The notes under the pieces: generated by a model
Told to the model about the DNA's origin: nothing
Databases searched by the model: none
Seen by the model: only the letters and a program-made list of their open reading frames with translations
Shown here: piece after piece, positions 17,392 through 26,324 of the stretch
Layout: each line of letters starts with the position of its first letter
Position numbering within the stretch: the first letter of the stretch is position 1
From: Catalinimonas sp038039535
GTDB taxonomy: Bacteria > Bacteroidota > Bacteroidia > Cytophagales > Cyclobacteriaceae
Length of the DNA: 64,000 bases
Assembly: GCF_038039535.1 (NCBI RefSeq)
Contig: NZ_JBBPHP010000004.1
Span: 1-64,000 of the forward strand
Direction: 5' to 3'
Program-made: the position numbers and the translations under genes

Positions 17392-18045
17392 ATGGTAAAG
17401 ATGAAATCCAAAGCTATCCCTCAGCGGATAGAAGATGCCCGGTTGCTTATCCGCGGAGCGATGAGCATGCCGACCGTAAGCCAGGAACTGGCAAAGGTAG
17501 GTTACCCCCTCAAGGAATTGCAGCGGGCCAATACTATGATAGATAATGTGGTGGCCCTTCAGACAGACAAAAACTCCAAACACGGCTTACAACTTAGTGC
17601 TTCGGAGCAGTTCAAGAAGGATCAGGCAGACGCCTGGGAGATATACACCTATCATGTGAAGTCGGCTAAGCTGGCCTTACGTAATGATGTGGGCAAACAG
17701 AGACATCTGCAACTGGATGTGCCCCGCAAGCGTAACCTTGCCGGATGGATGGAGCAGGCCCGTTATTTCTATAAAGAAATACAGCTATTGCCCGACAGCT
17801 TTGTGGCTATGGGAGTCACTGCGGAGGAACTGGCGCAGGCACAGGCCATGATGGAAGCTATCGCTGATACCCACAGAAGCTGTAAAGGCTTGCAGGGTGA
17901 AGCACAGATGGCTACCCAATTGCGTAACATCGCGCTGAAAGAAATGGATGAGTGGGTGCGCCGCTTTACCAAAGCCGCCCGCCTCGCTCTGGACGAGCAC
18001 GACCAGTTGCTGGAAGGTTTAGGCCTGCTGGTAAGGAGTAAGTAA
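17392..18045 (+). CDS. Helical protein of unknown function beside the 42-bp array
   Basis: 217 residues from the Met at 17392 (MVKMKSKAIPQRIEDA). The frame is open back to 17290, but that extension runs into the tandem array and looks non-coding. The protein is almost entirely alpha-helical, with two similar halves: AMSMPTVSQELAKVGYPLKEL... in the first, QLLPDSFVAMGVTAEEL... in the second, each followed by a long helix with aromatic and basic residues (KLALRNDVGKQRHLQL; RRFTKAARLALDEHD). It lacks a signal peptide and membrane segments. GC content is higher than in the preceding array genes. I do not recognise the family; the internal duplication suggests a four-helix or helical-hairpin scaffold. 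The next gene is on the opposite strand. Confidence 0.75.
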   Translation: MVKMKSKAIPQRIEDARLLIRGAMSMPTVSQELAKVGYPLKELQRANTMIDNVVALQTDKNSKHGLQLSASEQFKKDQADAWEIYTYHVKSAKLALRNDVGKQRHLQLDVPRKRNLAGWMEQARYFYKEIQLLPDSFVAMGVTAEELAQAQAMMEAIADTHRSCKGLQGEAQMATQLRNIALKEMDEWVRRFTKAARLALDEHDQLLEGLGLLVRSK

Positions 18046-18057
18046 TCAGGGTTAAGC

Positions 18058-18090
18058 AGCTTTGTCAAAGCTTTGAGCTTTGACAAAGCT
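18058..18090. repeat. Perfect 15-bp hairpin with TTG/CAA loop
   Basis: AGCTTTGTCAAAGCT and AGCTTTGACAAAGCT are perfect complements separated by three bases. It lies 12 bases after the stop of the helical protein gene and has no T tract, so it resembles a REP-type palindrome more than a terminator. Related hairpins are at 18136 and 58690. Confidence 0.7.
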
Positions 18091-18135
18091 AGCCCCAGAA
18101 GCTAAGTACTGGTGAGGAACAAATAATTTACAGAC

Positions 18136-18160
18136 CTGGCAAATCTCAAAGATTTACCAG
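18136..18160. repeat. 11-bp hairpin with CAA loop
   Basis: CTGGCAAATCT, CAA, AGATTTACCAG, with one G-T pair. It sits 10 bases downstream of the stop of the DUF4440 lipoprotein gene. Same shape and loop as the hairpins at 18058 and 58690. Confidence 0.65.
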
Positions 18161-18170
18161 CTCTCAGAAG

Positions 18171-18653
18171 CTATTCATTGGCATTCCAGACGTCGTGGGT
18201 AGTTTTCCAGCTTCCGTCGGGCTGTCGCTTAAGGATGTTCAGGTATTTGGAGGTGGAGGAAGTAGTTTCTCCTCCGCCTTGGGGCGTCAGCGTAACGGTA
18301 GCCTCTCCCCTGCCATAAGCCATATCTCCCGAGACTTCCACTTCTTCGTAATGGCTGTCCAGCGTCACTTCGTAGTCATCAAAAATAGACTGGTAATAGT
18401 CCTGCACTGCTGCCCTGCCTGTCCTGGCAGCTTCTCCGGGAGCCATAAGTATCGCATCTTCGGTAAAATGCTCGGCAATACCCGCAGAATTGCTGTTGTT
18501 GAAGGCTTCCGCCCGGGCGGCACTCACTGCGGTGATGGCTTCCACATCTTCAGCAGAACTGACAGTAGTATGCTGAGTTTCGGAAGTGCAGGCAGCACTA
18601 TAGAGGATGAAACAGAGGGCAAACAGTTTAAATGTAAACGATATACTATGCAT
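18171..18653 (-). CDS. DUF4440/SnoaL-like lipoprotein
   Basis: 160 residues from the Met at 18653 (MHSISFTFKLFALCFILYS); an upstream Met at 18683 is possible. A lipobox Cys follows in YSAACTSE, so this is a lipoprotein anchored by its N-terminus. The mature part is a NTF2/SnoaL-like fold of the DUF4440 type: AITAVSAARAEAFNNSNSAG, FTEDAILMAPGEA, GRAAVQDYYQSIFD, GDMAYGRGEATVTL, then a C-terminal DGSWKTTHDVWNANE. Such domains bind small ligands; an enzymatic role is not clear. It is convergent with the helical gene at 17392-18045. Confidence 0.85.
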   Translation of the reverse strand: MHSISFTFKLFALCFILYSAACTSETQHTTVSSAEDVEAITAVSAARAEAFNNSNSAGIAEHFTEDAILMAPGEAARTGRAAVQDYYQSIFDDYEVTLDSHYEEVEVSGDMAYGRGEATVTLTPQGGGETTSSTSKYLNILKRQPDGSWKTTHDVWNANE

Positions 18654-18788
18654 GAGAAAGATGATTAGAGAATTCTCCTGCAAAGGTATAAAAACTTATC
18701 AGAAGGAAATATGCTTTGGCAGGGCCGGTGGGGGACTCAATAGTATTCTCAACAGAAGAGCAACAAAAAGGAGTGATTCATCAACGCA

Positions 18789-20183
18789 CTAATCTTCTGC
18801 CTTGGGAAAATACATGCGACTGGTAGCGCCGGCCTTGGGGTTATTGGATTCAATGGTGAGATCGCCTCCTATCTTTTCCATAAACTCCTTGCTCAAGCTC
18901 AGGCCCAGCCCGGTTCCTTTTTCGCCTCTTGTACCCAGGGAGGGCTGCTGAATAACGCTGAAGATATGTTCTATCTGCTCCTCAGAAATCCCTATTCCCT
19001 CATCTATCACACTGATCACGATATGCTGCTCTTCCTCATGGGCCGCCAGCACAATGGTTTTGGAACGGGGCGTAAACTTGATGGCATTGTTGAGCAGGTT
19101 TCTGGCTACGATATACGCCATCTCTTCATCAGCCTCTATGTAAAGCTCATCGGCACAGTCAATCTTCACCTGAATTTCTTTTTCCTTAAGATGATGTTCA
19201 TACAGGTCTACTGTTTTCTGCAGCAGATCCTTTACGTTCATCAGTGTGAGCTTGGGCGTAAATCCCCCGATCTGGTTTTTTGTCCAGAGCAGGGTATGTC
19301 CTACAAACTCGGTAGTACGGCTGAGCTTAGCCTTCAGGCTGGGCAATAGTTCGTCCACCTCTTCCCGGTTCAGGAGCTTGTTTTCCAGCAGATGTACAAA
19401 GCCCTGCAGGGAATCCAGGGGGGAGCGTACATCATGAGATAAGATAGACAGCAAACGATCCTTGACGGTGTTCAGCTTCTGGTATTCATCGTGTTCTTTA
19501 CGAATCTCCTCATACTGCTGCTCAATGATCAGCGATTGCTGGTAACGTTCATACTTGTTTTTCTGTACCAGATAGCCAAAGAAAGCAGCAAACAACGAAA
19601 TACTAATCAGGTCAGGCAGTTCGGTGATCAGCTGCCCATTGAACTGCCCCAGGCTGAGGGCATACGCAGTGTATAATAGCAGAATGATTACATTCAGTGC
19701 CAGTCCTTTTCTAAAGTACAATCCACTCAGCACATGCAGAAAGAAAATCGCCCCTGTCAGGAAATTGGAGAGGAAAAGATCATAGACCTCAGTGAAGTAA
19801 TCATTGAGAATTCCTGATAAAACAGCCAGCAGGATCATGGATAGAGAAAGCCACTGAAAGCTCTGGGCAGAACCCCGAAAGTTTTTCACAAGAAAATAAA
19901 CTACCAGAAAAAAAGCAGTAGTTGAGAGCCTGAACCAGAAGGTAATACTGAAATCAGCCACCCTTATAAACTCAACCGGAAGCATACATAGATTGATAAG
20001 CCCTCCTACAAGTGCGCCTCTGCTGAAATTATACTTGTCTTCAGTATAATTATACTGCAAAAACTTTTGCCTCTCCTCTTTGCTTATCGTAAGAAATGAA
20101 AATCCTTGACGTTTCTTCTCCAATATCAGATTATTTGTTGTATAGACACCAAATTTTATACCATCGTGGGTAAAATCACCCAC
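18789..20183 (-). CDS. Membrane sensor histidine kinase
   Basis: 464 residues. The N-terminal part (about 50-215) has about six hydrophobic segments and a following coiled stretch (KYERYQQSLIIEQQYEEIRKE). HisKA has H250 in LSILSHDVRSPLDSLQ, and the ATPase domain shows NLLNNAIKFTP, VIDEGIGISEEQ and GTGLGLSLSKEF. The membrane part resembles a multi-pass sensor rather than a periplasmic loop sensor. No receiver or regulator gene is adjacent, so its partner is elsewhere (orphan kinase). It is divergent from the M14 peptidase at 20465, with 281 bases between them. Confidence 0.92.
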   Translation of the reverse strand: MGDFTHDGIKFGVYTTNNLILEKKRQGFSFLTISKEERQKFLQYNYTEDKYNFSRGALVGGLINLCMLPVEFIRVADFSITFWFRLSTTAFFLVVYFLVKNFRGSAQSFQWLSLSMILLAVLSGILNDYFTEVYDLFLSNFLTGAIFFLHVLSGLYFRKGLALNVIILLLYTAYALSLGQFNGQLITELPDLISISLFAAFFGYLVQKNKYERYQQSLIIEQQYEEIRKEHDEYQKLNTVKDRLLSILSHDVRSPLDSLQGFVHLLENKLLNREEVDELLPSLKAKLSRTTEFVGHTLLWTKNQIGGFTPKLTLMNVKDLLQKTVDLYEHHLKEKEIQVKIDCADELYIEADEEMAYIVARNLLNNAIKFTPRSKTIVLAAHEEEQHIVISVIDEGIGISEEQIEHIFSVIQQPSLGTRGEKGTGLGLSLSKEFMEKIGGDLTIESNNPKAGATSRMYFPKAED

Positions 20184-20464
20184 TTCACTCTTATATCACT
20201 ATTTTAAATTAATATACTCCCAATTATAAGATTTGAAAGATATGACACTGTCTTTTATGATGATAACATTAATTATGACTGTAAACTTATCCAAAGAATT
20301 AAGAATAGTTTAAACTTAAACGCTTTCCACTTAGTACTATTGCATGATTACTCTTCACAAAACCCGACAAAATACCACTGCTGCAAAGATATATTTTTAT
20401 CTATATTGAGAATTTGTTTAATTCATGTTTTCTGTAAAAAAGTAAAATCATATACTACTGCTCT

Positions 20465-23101
20465 ATGAAAAAACAGATACATTATTTAACTTTTTTATGC
20501 ATTTGGCTCACATCCTTTTTTACGGCCTATGCACAAAATATTCCCTCACCCGAAGAGGAAATTGGCTTCCAGATGGGAGCAGATTATAAAATTGCCGATT
20601 ATACACAAATCACCGATTATCTTAAGCTTCTGGATGAGCGCAGTGATCGCGCCATGATGCAGGAGATTGGCACTTCTGTGCTGGGCAAACCGATGTACGT
20701 GATGTTTATCTCCAGCGAGGAAAACCTGCAACAACTGGACCGCTGGAAAGAGATCAGCACCAAAATGGCACGTGCCCGTATTTCTGACGAAGAGGCGCAA
20801 AAGCTCGCTCAGGAAGGTAAAGCGATTGTCTGGATAGATGGAGGTATACATTCAACCGAGAAAGCCGCCACTCAGTTTCCTCCTGAGCTGGCCTATATGG
20901 TCGTGACTGAAGAAACGCCCGAGATGCAGAAGATCAGAGAGAATGTCATCTTTATGCTGATGCCCAACATCAACCCTGATGGCCTGGATATTGTCGCTGA
21001 CTGGTATAAGAAGAACCTGGATACTCCTTATGAAACTACCAACCCACCAGTGCTCTATCATTATTATGTAGGGCATGATGACAACCGCGACTGGTTTATG
21101 AATACCCAGCCAGAGACCCGTGCCGTAACGAATATGTTGTTTCGTGAGTGGTATCCTCAGATCATCCATAATCAGCACCAGAGTTCACCCCGCTGGACCC
21201 GTATCTTTATTCCTCCTTTCTCAAAACCTGTGAATCCGAACATACACCCCAATGTAGTACATGGTGTTAATATGGTAGGCAACGAAATGGCCAGCCGCTT
21301 TGCCCGTGAAAATATGCCGGGCGTGGTATCAGATGTTACCTTTACCATGTGGTGGAATGGGGGATTGCGTACGGCACCTTATTACCATAATCAGATAGGC
21401 ATACTTACCGAAACTTCTCATACTACCCCAACTCCTCGTTTTTACCCGCCCGACTCTTTGCCCAAAACAGTGGGCAATGGCATCCCTACCGATGGTACAG
21501 CCATCAATTATCCTGACCCCTGGAAAGGTGGAGAATCACACTTCCGCGATGCCGTGGAGTATATGCTTACCGCGGGTATGGCTACCCTGAGCATTGGTGC
21601 CGACCGAAAAGAAAAGTGGCTGTACGATATGTACAAAATGGGAAGAGATGCCATTGAAAATGAAGAAGATGCTTTTGCCTATGTTATCCCTGCCGAGCAG
21701 TGGGACAGCGGTGAAGCTTACAATCTGGTGAATATCCTGATGCAGGGAGGCGTAGAAGTTCATCAGGCCAGCCGGGATTTTGAGGCAGGAGGACAATCCT
21801 TCAAGAAAGGTGACTTTGTATTGTACGGAGCACAGCCATTTCGTCCTTATGTGAAAGACCTTTTGGAGAAGCAGGAATACCCTGATCTGCGTCTTTATCC
21901 TGGTGGCCCTCCTAAAACTCCTTATGATCTTGCCGGATGGACGCTACCGCTTCAGATGGGCGTGGAAGCCGTGAAAGTAGAGGATGAGTTTGAAGCCAGA
22001 ACTGACGAGCTAGATGAATTTGTAAGCCTCCCTCAGGGTGAGGTGAATAGCGGAAGCTACGGCTATGCCCTTTCTCACCGGGATAACAGCAGTGCTCTGG
22101 CAGTGAATAAACTGTTAGCTGAAGGAGAAAAAGTGTACTGGCTGAGCGAAGCTTCCAATGACATGGAAGCCGGTACTATCATCATAGAAAAGCAAAGCAA
22201 TACTGAGGTGCAGCTCAATACTTTAGCGGAAGAGTTGGGCCTGGATTTCATGGCGGTAAACTCAGAGCCCAGTGCCAGCCTTTACTCCTTACAAAAACCT
22301 AAGATAGGTTTGTACAAGTCGTGGGATGCCAACATGGACGAAGGCTGGACCCGCTGGTTGCTGGATCAGTATGAATTTGACTACGACACCCTGCACGATG
22401 AAGAAATGCGAAACGCAGATTTATCACAATATCATGCCATCATCATTCCGGATCAGAGTCCTGGAGAAATTTTACATGGTCATGCACCCAATACTATGCC
22501 TGAAGAATACACCGGAGGAATGGGACTGGCAGGCACGCTTGCTTTGCAGAATTATGTAGAGAAAGGCGGTACACTCATTACCTTTGACGAGGCCAGTGAC
22601 TTTGCTATCCAGCAATTTGGCTTGCCGGTAAAGAATGTAACTTCCGGATTGGATAGCAAAAGCTTCTTTATTCCCGGCTCCCTGATCAAAGCTGTGGTCA
22701 AAAGCGGACATCCACTCACTTATGGTATGCAGGATACAGTAGCGGCTTCATTCTCTCGCAGCAGGGCCTTTGAGATTGTAAGACAGTCACGTGAAGGAGA
22801 GGGTGGAAAAGAAGATATTGAGAAAGCTCCCGAACCGCTGGTTGAAACCCTGGTAAGCTATGCCAAAGATGATTTGCTGATGAGCGGCTGGGCTTTGGGC
22901 GAGAAAAAAGCTATCGGTGGCAAAGGCGCTGCGCTCAGAGTTCAGCATGGAGAAGGGAATGTAGTACTTTTCGGCTTCCGCCCCCAGTTCAGAGGGCAGC
23001 CCCGAGGAACCTATAAGCTGATCTTCAATGCCATCTACAGCGGTACGATTGATAGCATGCCTACTGTTCAGGTAGAGCCTGCTGTTTCTGAAAGCGAATA
23101 A
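20465..23101 (+). CDS. Secreted M14-family zinc carboxypeptidase, second copy
   Basis: 878 residues with a signal peptide ending FTAYAQ. The zinc ligands are H129 and E132 in DGGIHSTEKA, with the third His in IIHNQHQSS (H235 or H238). NRDWFMNTQPETRA carries the substrate-binding Arg, and GILTETSH the catalytic Glu. The C-terminal half (about 560-878) is a glutamine-amidotransferase-like domain with GGTLITFDEASDFA, matching the corresponding region of the 6707-9274 protein, although overall similarity is modest. It likely cleaves peptides in the periplasm or on the surface. An amidase follows after 86 bases in the same direction, and the two are probably co-transcribed. Confidence 0.92.
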   Translation: MKKQIHYLTFLCIWLTSFFTAYAQNIPSPEEEIGFQMGADYKIADYTQITDYLKLLDERSDRAMMQEIGTSVLGKPMYVMFISSEENLQQLDRWKEISTKMARARISDEEAQKLAQEGKAIVWIDGGIHSTEKAATQFPPELAYMVVTEETPEMQKIRENVIFMLMPNINPDGLDIVADWYKKNLDTPYETTNPPVLYHYYVGHDDNRDWFMNTQPETRAVTNMLFREWYPQIIHNQHQSSPRWTRIFIPPFSKPVNPNIHPNVVHGVNMVGNEMASRFARENMPGVVSDVTFTMWWNGGLRTAPYYHNQIGILTETSHTTPTPRFYPPDSLPKTVGNGIPTDGTAINYPDPWKGGESHFRDAVEYMLTAGMATLSIGADRKEKWLYDMYKMGRDAIENEEDAFAYVIPAEQWDSGEAYNLVNILMQGGVEVHQASRDFEAGGQSFKKGDFVLYGAQPFRPYVKDLLEKQEYPDLRLYPGGPPKTPYDLAGWTLPLQMGVEAVKVEDEFEARTDELDEFVSLPQGEVNSGSYGYALSHRDNSSALAVNKLLAEGEKVYWLSEASNDMEAGTIIIEKQSNTEVQLNTLAEELGLDFMAVNSEPSASLYSLQKPKIGLYKSWDANMDEGWTRWLLDQYEFDYDTLHDEEMRNADLSQYHAIIIPDQSPGEILHGHAPNTMPEEYTGGMGLAGTLALQNYVEKGGTLITFDEASDFAIQQFGLPVKNVTSGLDSKSFFIPGSLIKAVVKSGHPLTYGMQDTVAASFSRSRAFEIVRQSREGEGGKEDIEKAPEPLVETLVSYAKDDLLMSGWALGEKKAIGGKGAALRVQHGEGNVVLFGFRPQFRGQPRGTYKLIFNAIYSGTIDSMPTVQVEPAVSESE

Positions 23102-23119
23102 GCCAACTCTAAATGATGA

Positions 23120-23158
23120 ATGACTGTATCGCTGAGATAGCCTTAGCGGTACGGTCAT
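23120..23158 (+). terminator. 14-bp hairpin between peptidase and amidase genes
   Basis: In RNA, bases 23120-23133 (AUGACUGUAUCGCU) pair with 23145-23158 (AGCGGUACGGUCAU) in 14 consecutive pairs, two of them U-G. An 11-base loop and a short T-rich sequence follow. It may lower read-through into the amidase gene, or mark a processing site. Confidence 0.45.
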
Positions 23159-23187
23159 TTAATCATACAGCCATTTAGATTCCTCCT

Positions 23188-24882
23188 ATGAAATATTTTA
23201 TCACTACCCTACTTACTGCGGCTATCACAGCTACACTCTGCTATATCATCATGGTTCCCGAACAATCTGAGTCGGTAACAAAAGCTGATATCAAAGCGGC
23301 TCAAAAGCTTATTGCCTTAGATTTTGAAGAGCAGGAGATAGACACTATGCTTGAAGATATTAACAATAATGTAGAGCGTTATAAGTTCATGCATGAATAC
23401 CGTTTGAAGAATGAAGTACCTCCTGCCTTGCTATTCAACCCTCTTCCCCAGGGGTTTGTACCTGATAGTAATGTTGTATTACATCAGTGGAATATACCTG
23501 ATGATGTGGCACTTCCGGCAAGCCGTGAAGAAATTGCCTTCTACAGTATCATGCAGTTGGCTTCGCTGATCAAAAATCAGAAAATCACTTCTACCGAGCT
23601 TACTAAACTCTACATTGATCGTATCAAAAAATATGATGACACGCTACAGAGTGTGATTACAATTACAGAAGATCTGGCGATGCAACAGGCAGCCAAAGCA
23701 GATGAAGAAATCAGTCAGGGTAATTATAGAGGACCCCTACACGGTATTCCTTATGGTGTAAAAGACCTGCTGGCAGTAGAAGGCTATAAAACCACCTGGG
23801 GTTCCGCCACTCACAAAGATCAGACACTAGACTACACGGCTACTGTCGTAAAAAAACTGGAAGAAGCGGGTGCGGTTTTGATTGCCAAAACTACATCCGG
23901 GGCACTTGCCAGAGGAGATGTCTGGTTTGGCGGTACCACCAAAAACCCCTGGGATCTGGAGCAGGGAGCGAGTGGATCTTCCGCAGGATCAGCCTCTGCC
24001 ACGGTTGCCGGACTGGTAGGCTTTTCTATCGGTACCGAAACGATGGGTTCTATCGTTTCACCCTCTACCCGTTGTGGGGCTTCCGGCTTACGCCCTACCT
24101 TCGGACGAGTTAGCCGAAATGGCGTCATGACTTTGAGCTGGAGTCTGGACAAGGTAGGGCCAATTTGTCGTACTGCCGAAGACTGTGCCATAGTGTTTGA
24201 TGCTATTCATGGGAAAGATGATTTGGATGTAACTACCCGTACTTTGCCCTTTAACTACGATGGTGAGGTTGATTTCTCCAATGTCAGGTTTGGTTTCCTG
24301 GAAGATTACTTTGAGGAAGATACTGTCAACTTTAATAATGACGCCAGCCTGGAGAAACTTCGTAGCCTGGGTGCAAATATGAAGGCGGTAAGCATGCCTG
24401 ATAGCACTGCGCTTCCAGTAAAAGTGCTTTCTCTGATCATGTATGCTGAAGCCGGAGCTGCTTTTGACGATCTTACCCGCTACAATCTGGACGATGCTAT
24501 GGTAAGGCAAGATGAAGGTGCCAGGCCCAATGCCCTGAGACAGTCCAGGTTTATTCCAGCAGTAGAGTATATCATGGCCAACCGCTATCGTTATCAGCTG
24601 ATTCAGGAGATGGAGAAACTGATGGAAGAAGTAGATGTGATTGTAGCACCTACCCAAGGCTTCAGACAACTGCAGATCACTAATATGACTGGTCATCCGG
24701 TAGTAGTAGTGCCCAATGGTTTTGACGATAAAGGGCATCCGCAAAGCATCACTTTTGTGGGTAAACTCTATGATGAAGCTACCATACTGGAAGTAGCCAA
24801 AGCTTTTCAGGAAACCACTGAACATGATGAACAGCATCCTGAGTATTTTATCAACGAAACCAATGTAACTGCCAGTAAATAA
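23188..24882 (+). CDS. Amidase-signature family hydrolase, exported
   Basis: 564 residues. An N-terminal hydrophobic segment (residues 4-22) looks like a signal anchor or uncleaved signal. A linker of about 110 residues precedes the amidase domain, which has the Ser-cisSer-Lys triad: K192 in YGVKDLLAVEG, S264 in GASGSSAGSAS and S288 in TETMGSIVSPS. The 24-residue spacing between the two serines is the same as in fatty acid amide hydrolase and GatA. The enzyme cleaves C-N amide bonds; in this position (export signal, next to a peptidase) a peptide or amino-acid amide is plausible. It is not GatA because it has an export signal and a long N-terminal extension. Confidence 0.9.
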   Translation: MKYFITTLLTAAITATLCYIIMVPEQSESVTKADIKAAQKLIALDFEEQEIDTMLEDINNNVERYKFMHEYRLKNEVPPALLFNPLPQGFVPDSNVVLHQWNIPDDVALPASREEIAFYSIMQLASLIKNQKITSTELTKLYIDRIKKYDDTLQSVITITEDLAMQQAAKADEEISQGNYRGPLHGIPYGVKDLLAVEGYKTTWGSATHKDQTLDYTATVVKKLEEAGAVLIAKTTSGALARGDVWFGGTTKNPWDLEQGASGSSAGSASATVAGLVGFSIGTETMGSIVSPSTRCGASGLRPTFGRVSRNGVMTLSWSLDKVGPICRTAEDCAIVFDAIHGKDDLDVTTRTLPFNYDGEVDFSNVRFGFLEDYFEEDTVNFNNDASLEKLRSLGANMKAVSMPDSTALPVKVLSLIMYAEAGAAFDDLTRYNLDDAMVRQDEGARPNALRQSRFIPAVEYIMANRYRYQLIQEMEKLMEEVDVIVAPTQGFRQLQITNMTGHPVVVVPNGFDDKGHPQSITFVGKLYDEATILEVAKAFQETTEHDEQHPEYFINETNVTASK

Positions 24883-24918
24883 AAAAAGAGGCTGAAATTC
24901 ATCAGCCTCTCTCCTTTT
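24881..24918. terminator. Bidirectional terminator between amidase and SusD genes
   Basis: AGAGGCTGA (24887-24895) pairs with TCAGCCTCT (24902-24910), 6-base loop, A run on the left and a T-rich stretch on the right. It lies between two convergent genes that end at 24882 and 24922, so it can serve both. Confidence 0.85.
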
Positions 24919-24921
24919 CGT

Positions 24922-26307
24922 CTACTGTTGATCCCACCAAAAGCGGGTTTGTAAATTAGGCGTCTTGATAGGCAGATTCTCCAGATTTAGCAAGCGTTCT
25001 TCCTGCGGATATGGCAATCGGCGAGGAATCTCACCATTAGCATTAAAGGCATTGGTTCCGCCTTCAATAAACTCCAGTTCAGGATAGCCGGTTCTCCGGT
25101 AATCATTCCATGCAAGGATGCTCTGAGAATAGCAGGCAATATACTTTTCGTTGATCAGTATCTGTAACTTATCTGTTGCAGCATTCCAGCGCTCATCCAG
25201 ATTCGCCTGATATTCAGCTGAAGTAGCCACACCTGTAATTTTACTAAATGAGGCTGATACAGCTTCGTCCAGCGCTGCTTTGGCTGCTGCTACATCAGGT
25301 GAAGCTTTCATCAATTGTGATTCTGCCTCAATGAATTTTATCTCTACATAACTCATTAGCACTACCGGTGAATTGATAGAAGTATAATACCCATTAAACT
25401 CAAAATCATTGATTCCTCCCACGAATAAAGGCTTACGCGTATCATTTTCTGTAAACGCATTGACAAAATAATCGTCCATACGCATATTACCCGAACGACT
25501 CTGGGTAAACTGGTACTGGGGATTGGGCTCGTTGGCAAGCGTACCAAAATACATTTCAAAATCATCTTCATTAGAAGAAATTACGTCGGGTAGCATCGCC
25601 AATGCCTCTTCATAAGCATTAGGGTCCTGCTTGGCTGCCTGGAATGTATAGCGCAGCTTCAGGGACTCGGCAGCCGCTATCCACAGCTCAAGGTCACCAC
25701 CAAAGATAAGGTCATCAGCTCCGGGACTTCCTCCTGCGCTCTCTTCAGCACTTAGCTTAGCGATTGCATCATCCAAAAGCTGAGGGATGGTGGTATTGTA
25801 CAACTCCTGCTGGCTGTCATAGGCAACGGTAAACTCTCCCTCATCACCCTGAAAGGCGCTTGAATAAGGGATATCCCCAAAGGCATCGGTAAATGTGCCA
25901 ATACCCGCTGCCATCAATACTTTGGCTACACCTTCATAGTGGGGTGCATTCTGCTCCTGCGCCTTCTCAATCACGATATTGATGGTATTTAAAGAATTGT
26001 GGTACATGCGCTGCCACAGGCCATCGGTATCAGCCTCACGAATGAGGTATTTCCAGTTGTCTAGTTGCTGTGCGTTGATGCCACGAAACTGCTGGGTAAG
26101 CAGCCCACTAAAGCGCACCACTTCACCGCCGATTACCCAGGAGATCGCCGTTTGCCCGGAAGGCAAGAGCGCAGCCATAGAGACATCGGTAGGTACTGAA
26201 GGGTCAACATTGGTATCGCCAAACTCGCAGGAGCTTACAGAGAAACTCAGTGTGAGGCAGCCCATCAAAAATCTTTTATATAGCGTATTTTTCATCGTAT
26301 TCAGCAT
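24922..26307 (-). CDS. SusD-like outer-membrane lipoprotein (SusD_2 type)
   Basis: 461 residues. The lipobox is SSCEFGD after a signal peptide. The sequence is of the SusD-like_2 type: NVDPSVPTDVSMAALLPSG, TDAFGDIPYSSAF near the start, TPR-like helices, and the end LLNLENLPIKTPNLQTRFWWDQ. SusD proteins sit on the surface over the SusC channel and bind the ligand. It is transcribed after the SusC gene at 26325-29576 with 17 bases between them. The terminator at 24881 follows directly. Ligand is unknown; neighbouring secreted peptidase and amidase suggest peptides. Confidence 0.93.
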   Translation of the reverse strand: MLNTMKNTLYKRFLMGCLTLSFSVSSCEFGDTNVDPSVPTDVSMAALLPSGQTAISWVIGGEVVRFSGLLTQQFRGINAQQLDNWKYLIREADTDGLWQRMYHNSLNTINIVIEKAQEQNAPHYEGVAKVLMAAGIGTFTDAFGDIPYSSAFQGDEGEFTVAYDSQQELYNTTIPQLLDDAIAKLSAEESAGGSPGADDLIFGGDLELWIAAAESLKLRYTFQAAKQDPNAYEEALAMLPDVISSNEDDFEMYFGTLANEPNPQYQFTQSRSGNMRMDDYFVNAFTENDTRKPLFVGGINDFEFNGYYTSINSPVVLMSYVEIKFIEAESQLMKASPDVAAAKAALDEAVSASFSKITGVATSAEYQANLDERWNAATDKLQILINEKYIACYSQSILAWNDYRRTGYPELEFIEGGTNAFNANGEIPRRLPYPQEERLLNLENLPIKTPNLQTRFWWDQQ

Positions 26308-26324
26308 TTAATTTCAAAGGTTGA

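Noticed and set aside
20370..20410. CAAAGATA as a minus-strand -7 element for the histidine kinase gene
   Set aside because: No matching TTG at 19 bases; only half of the consensus.
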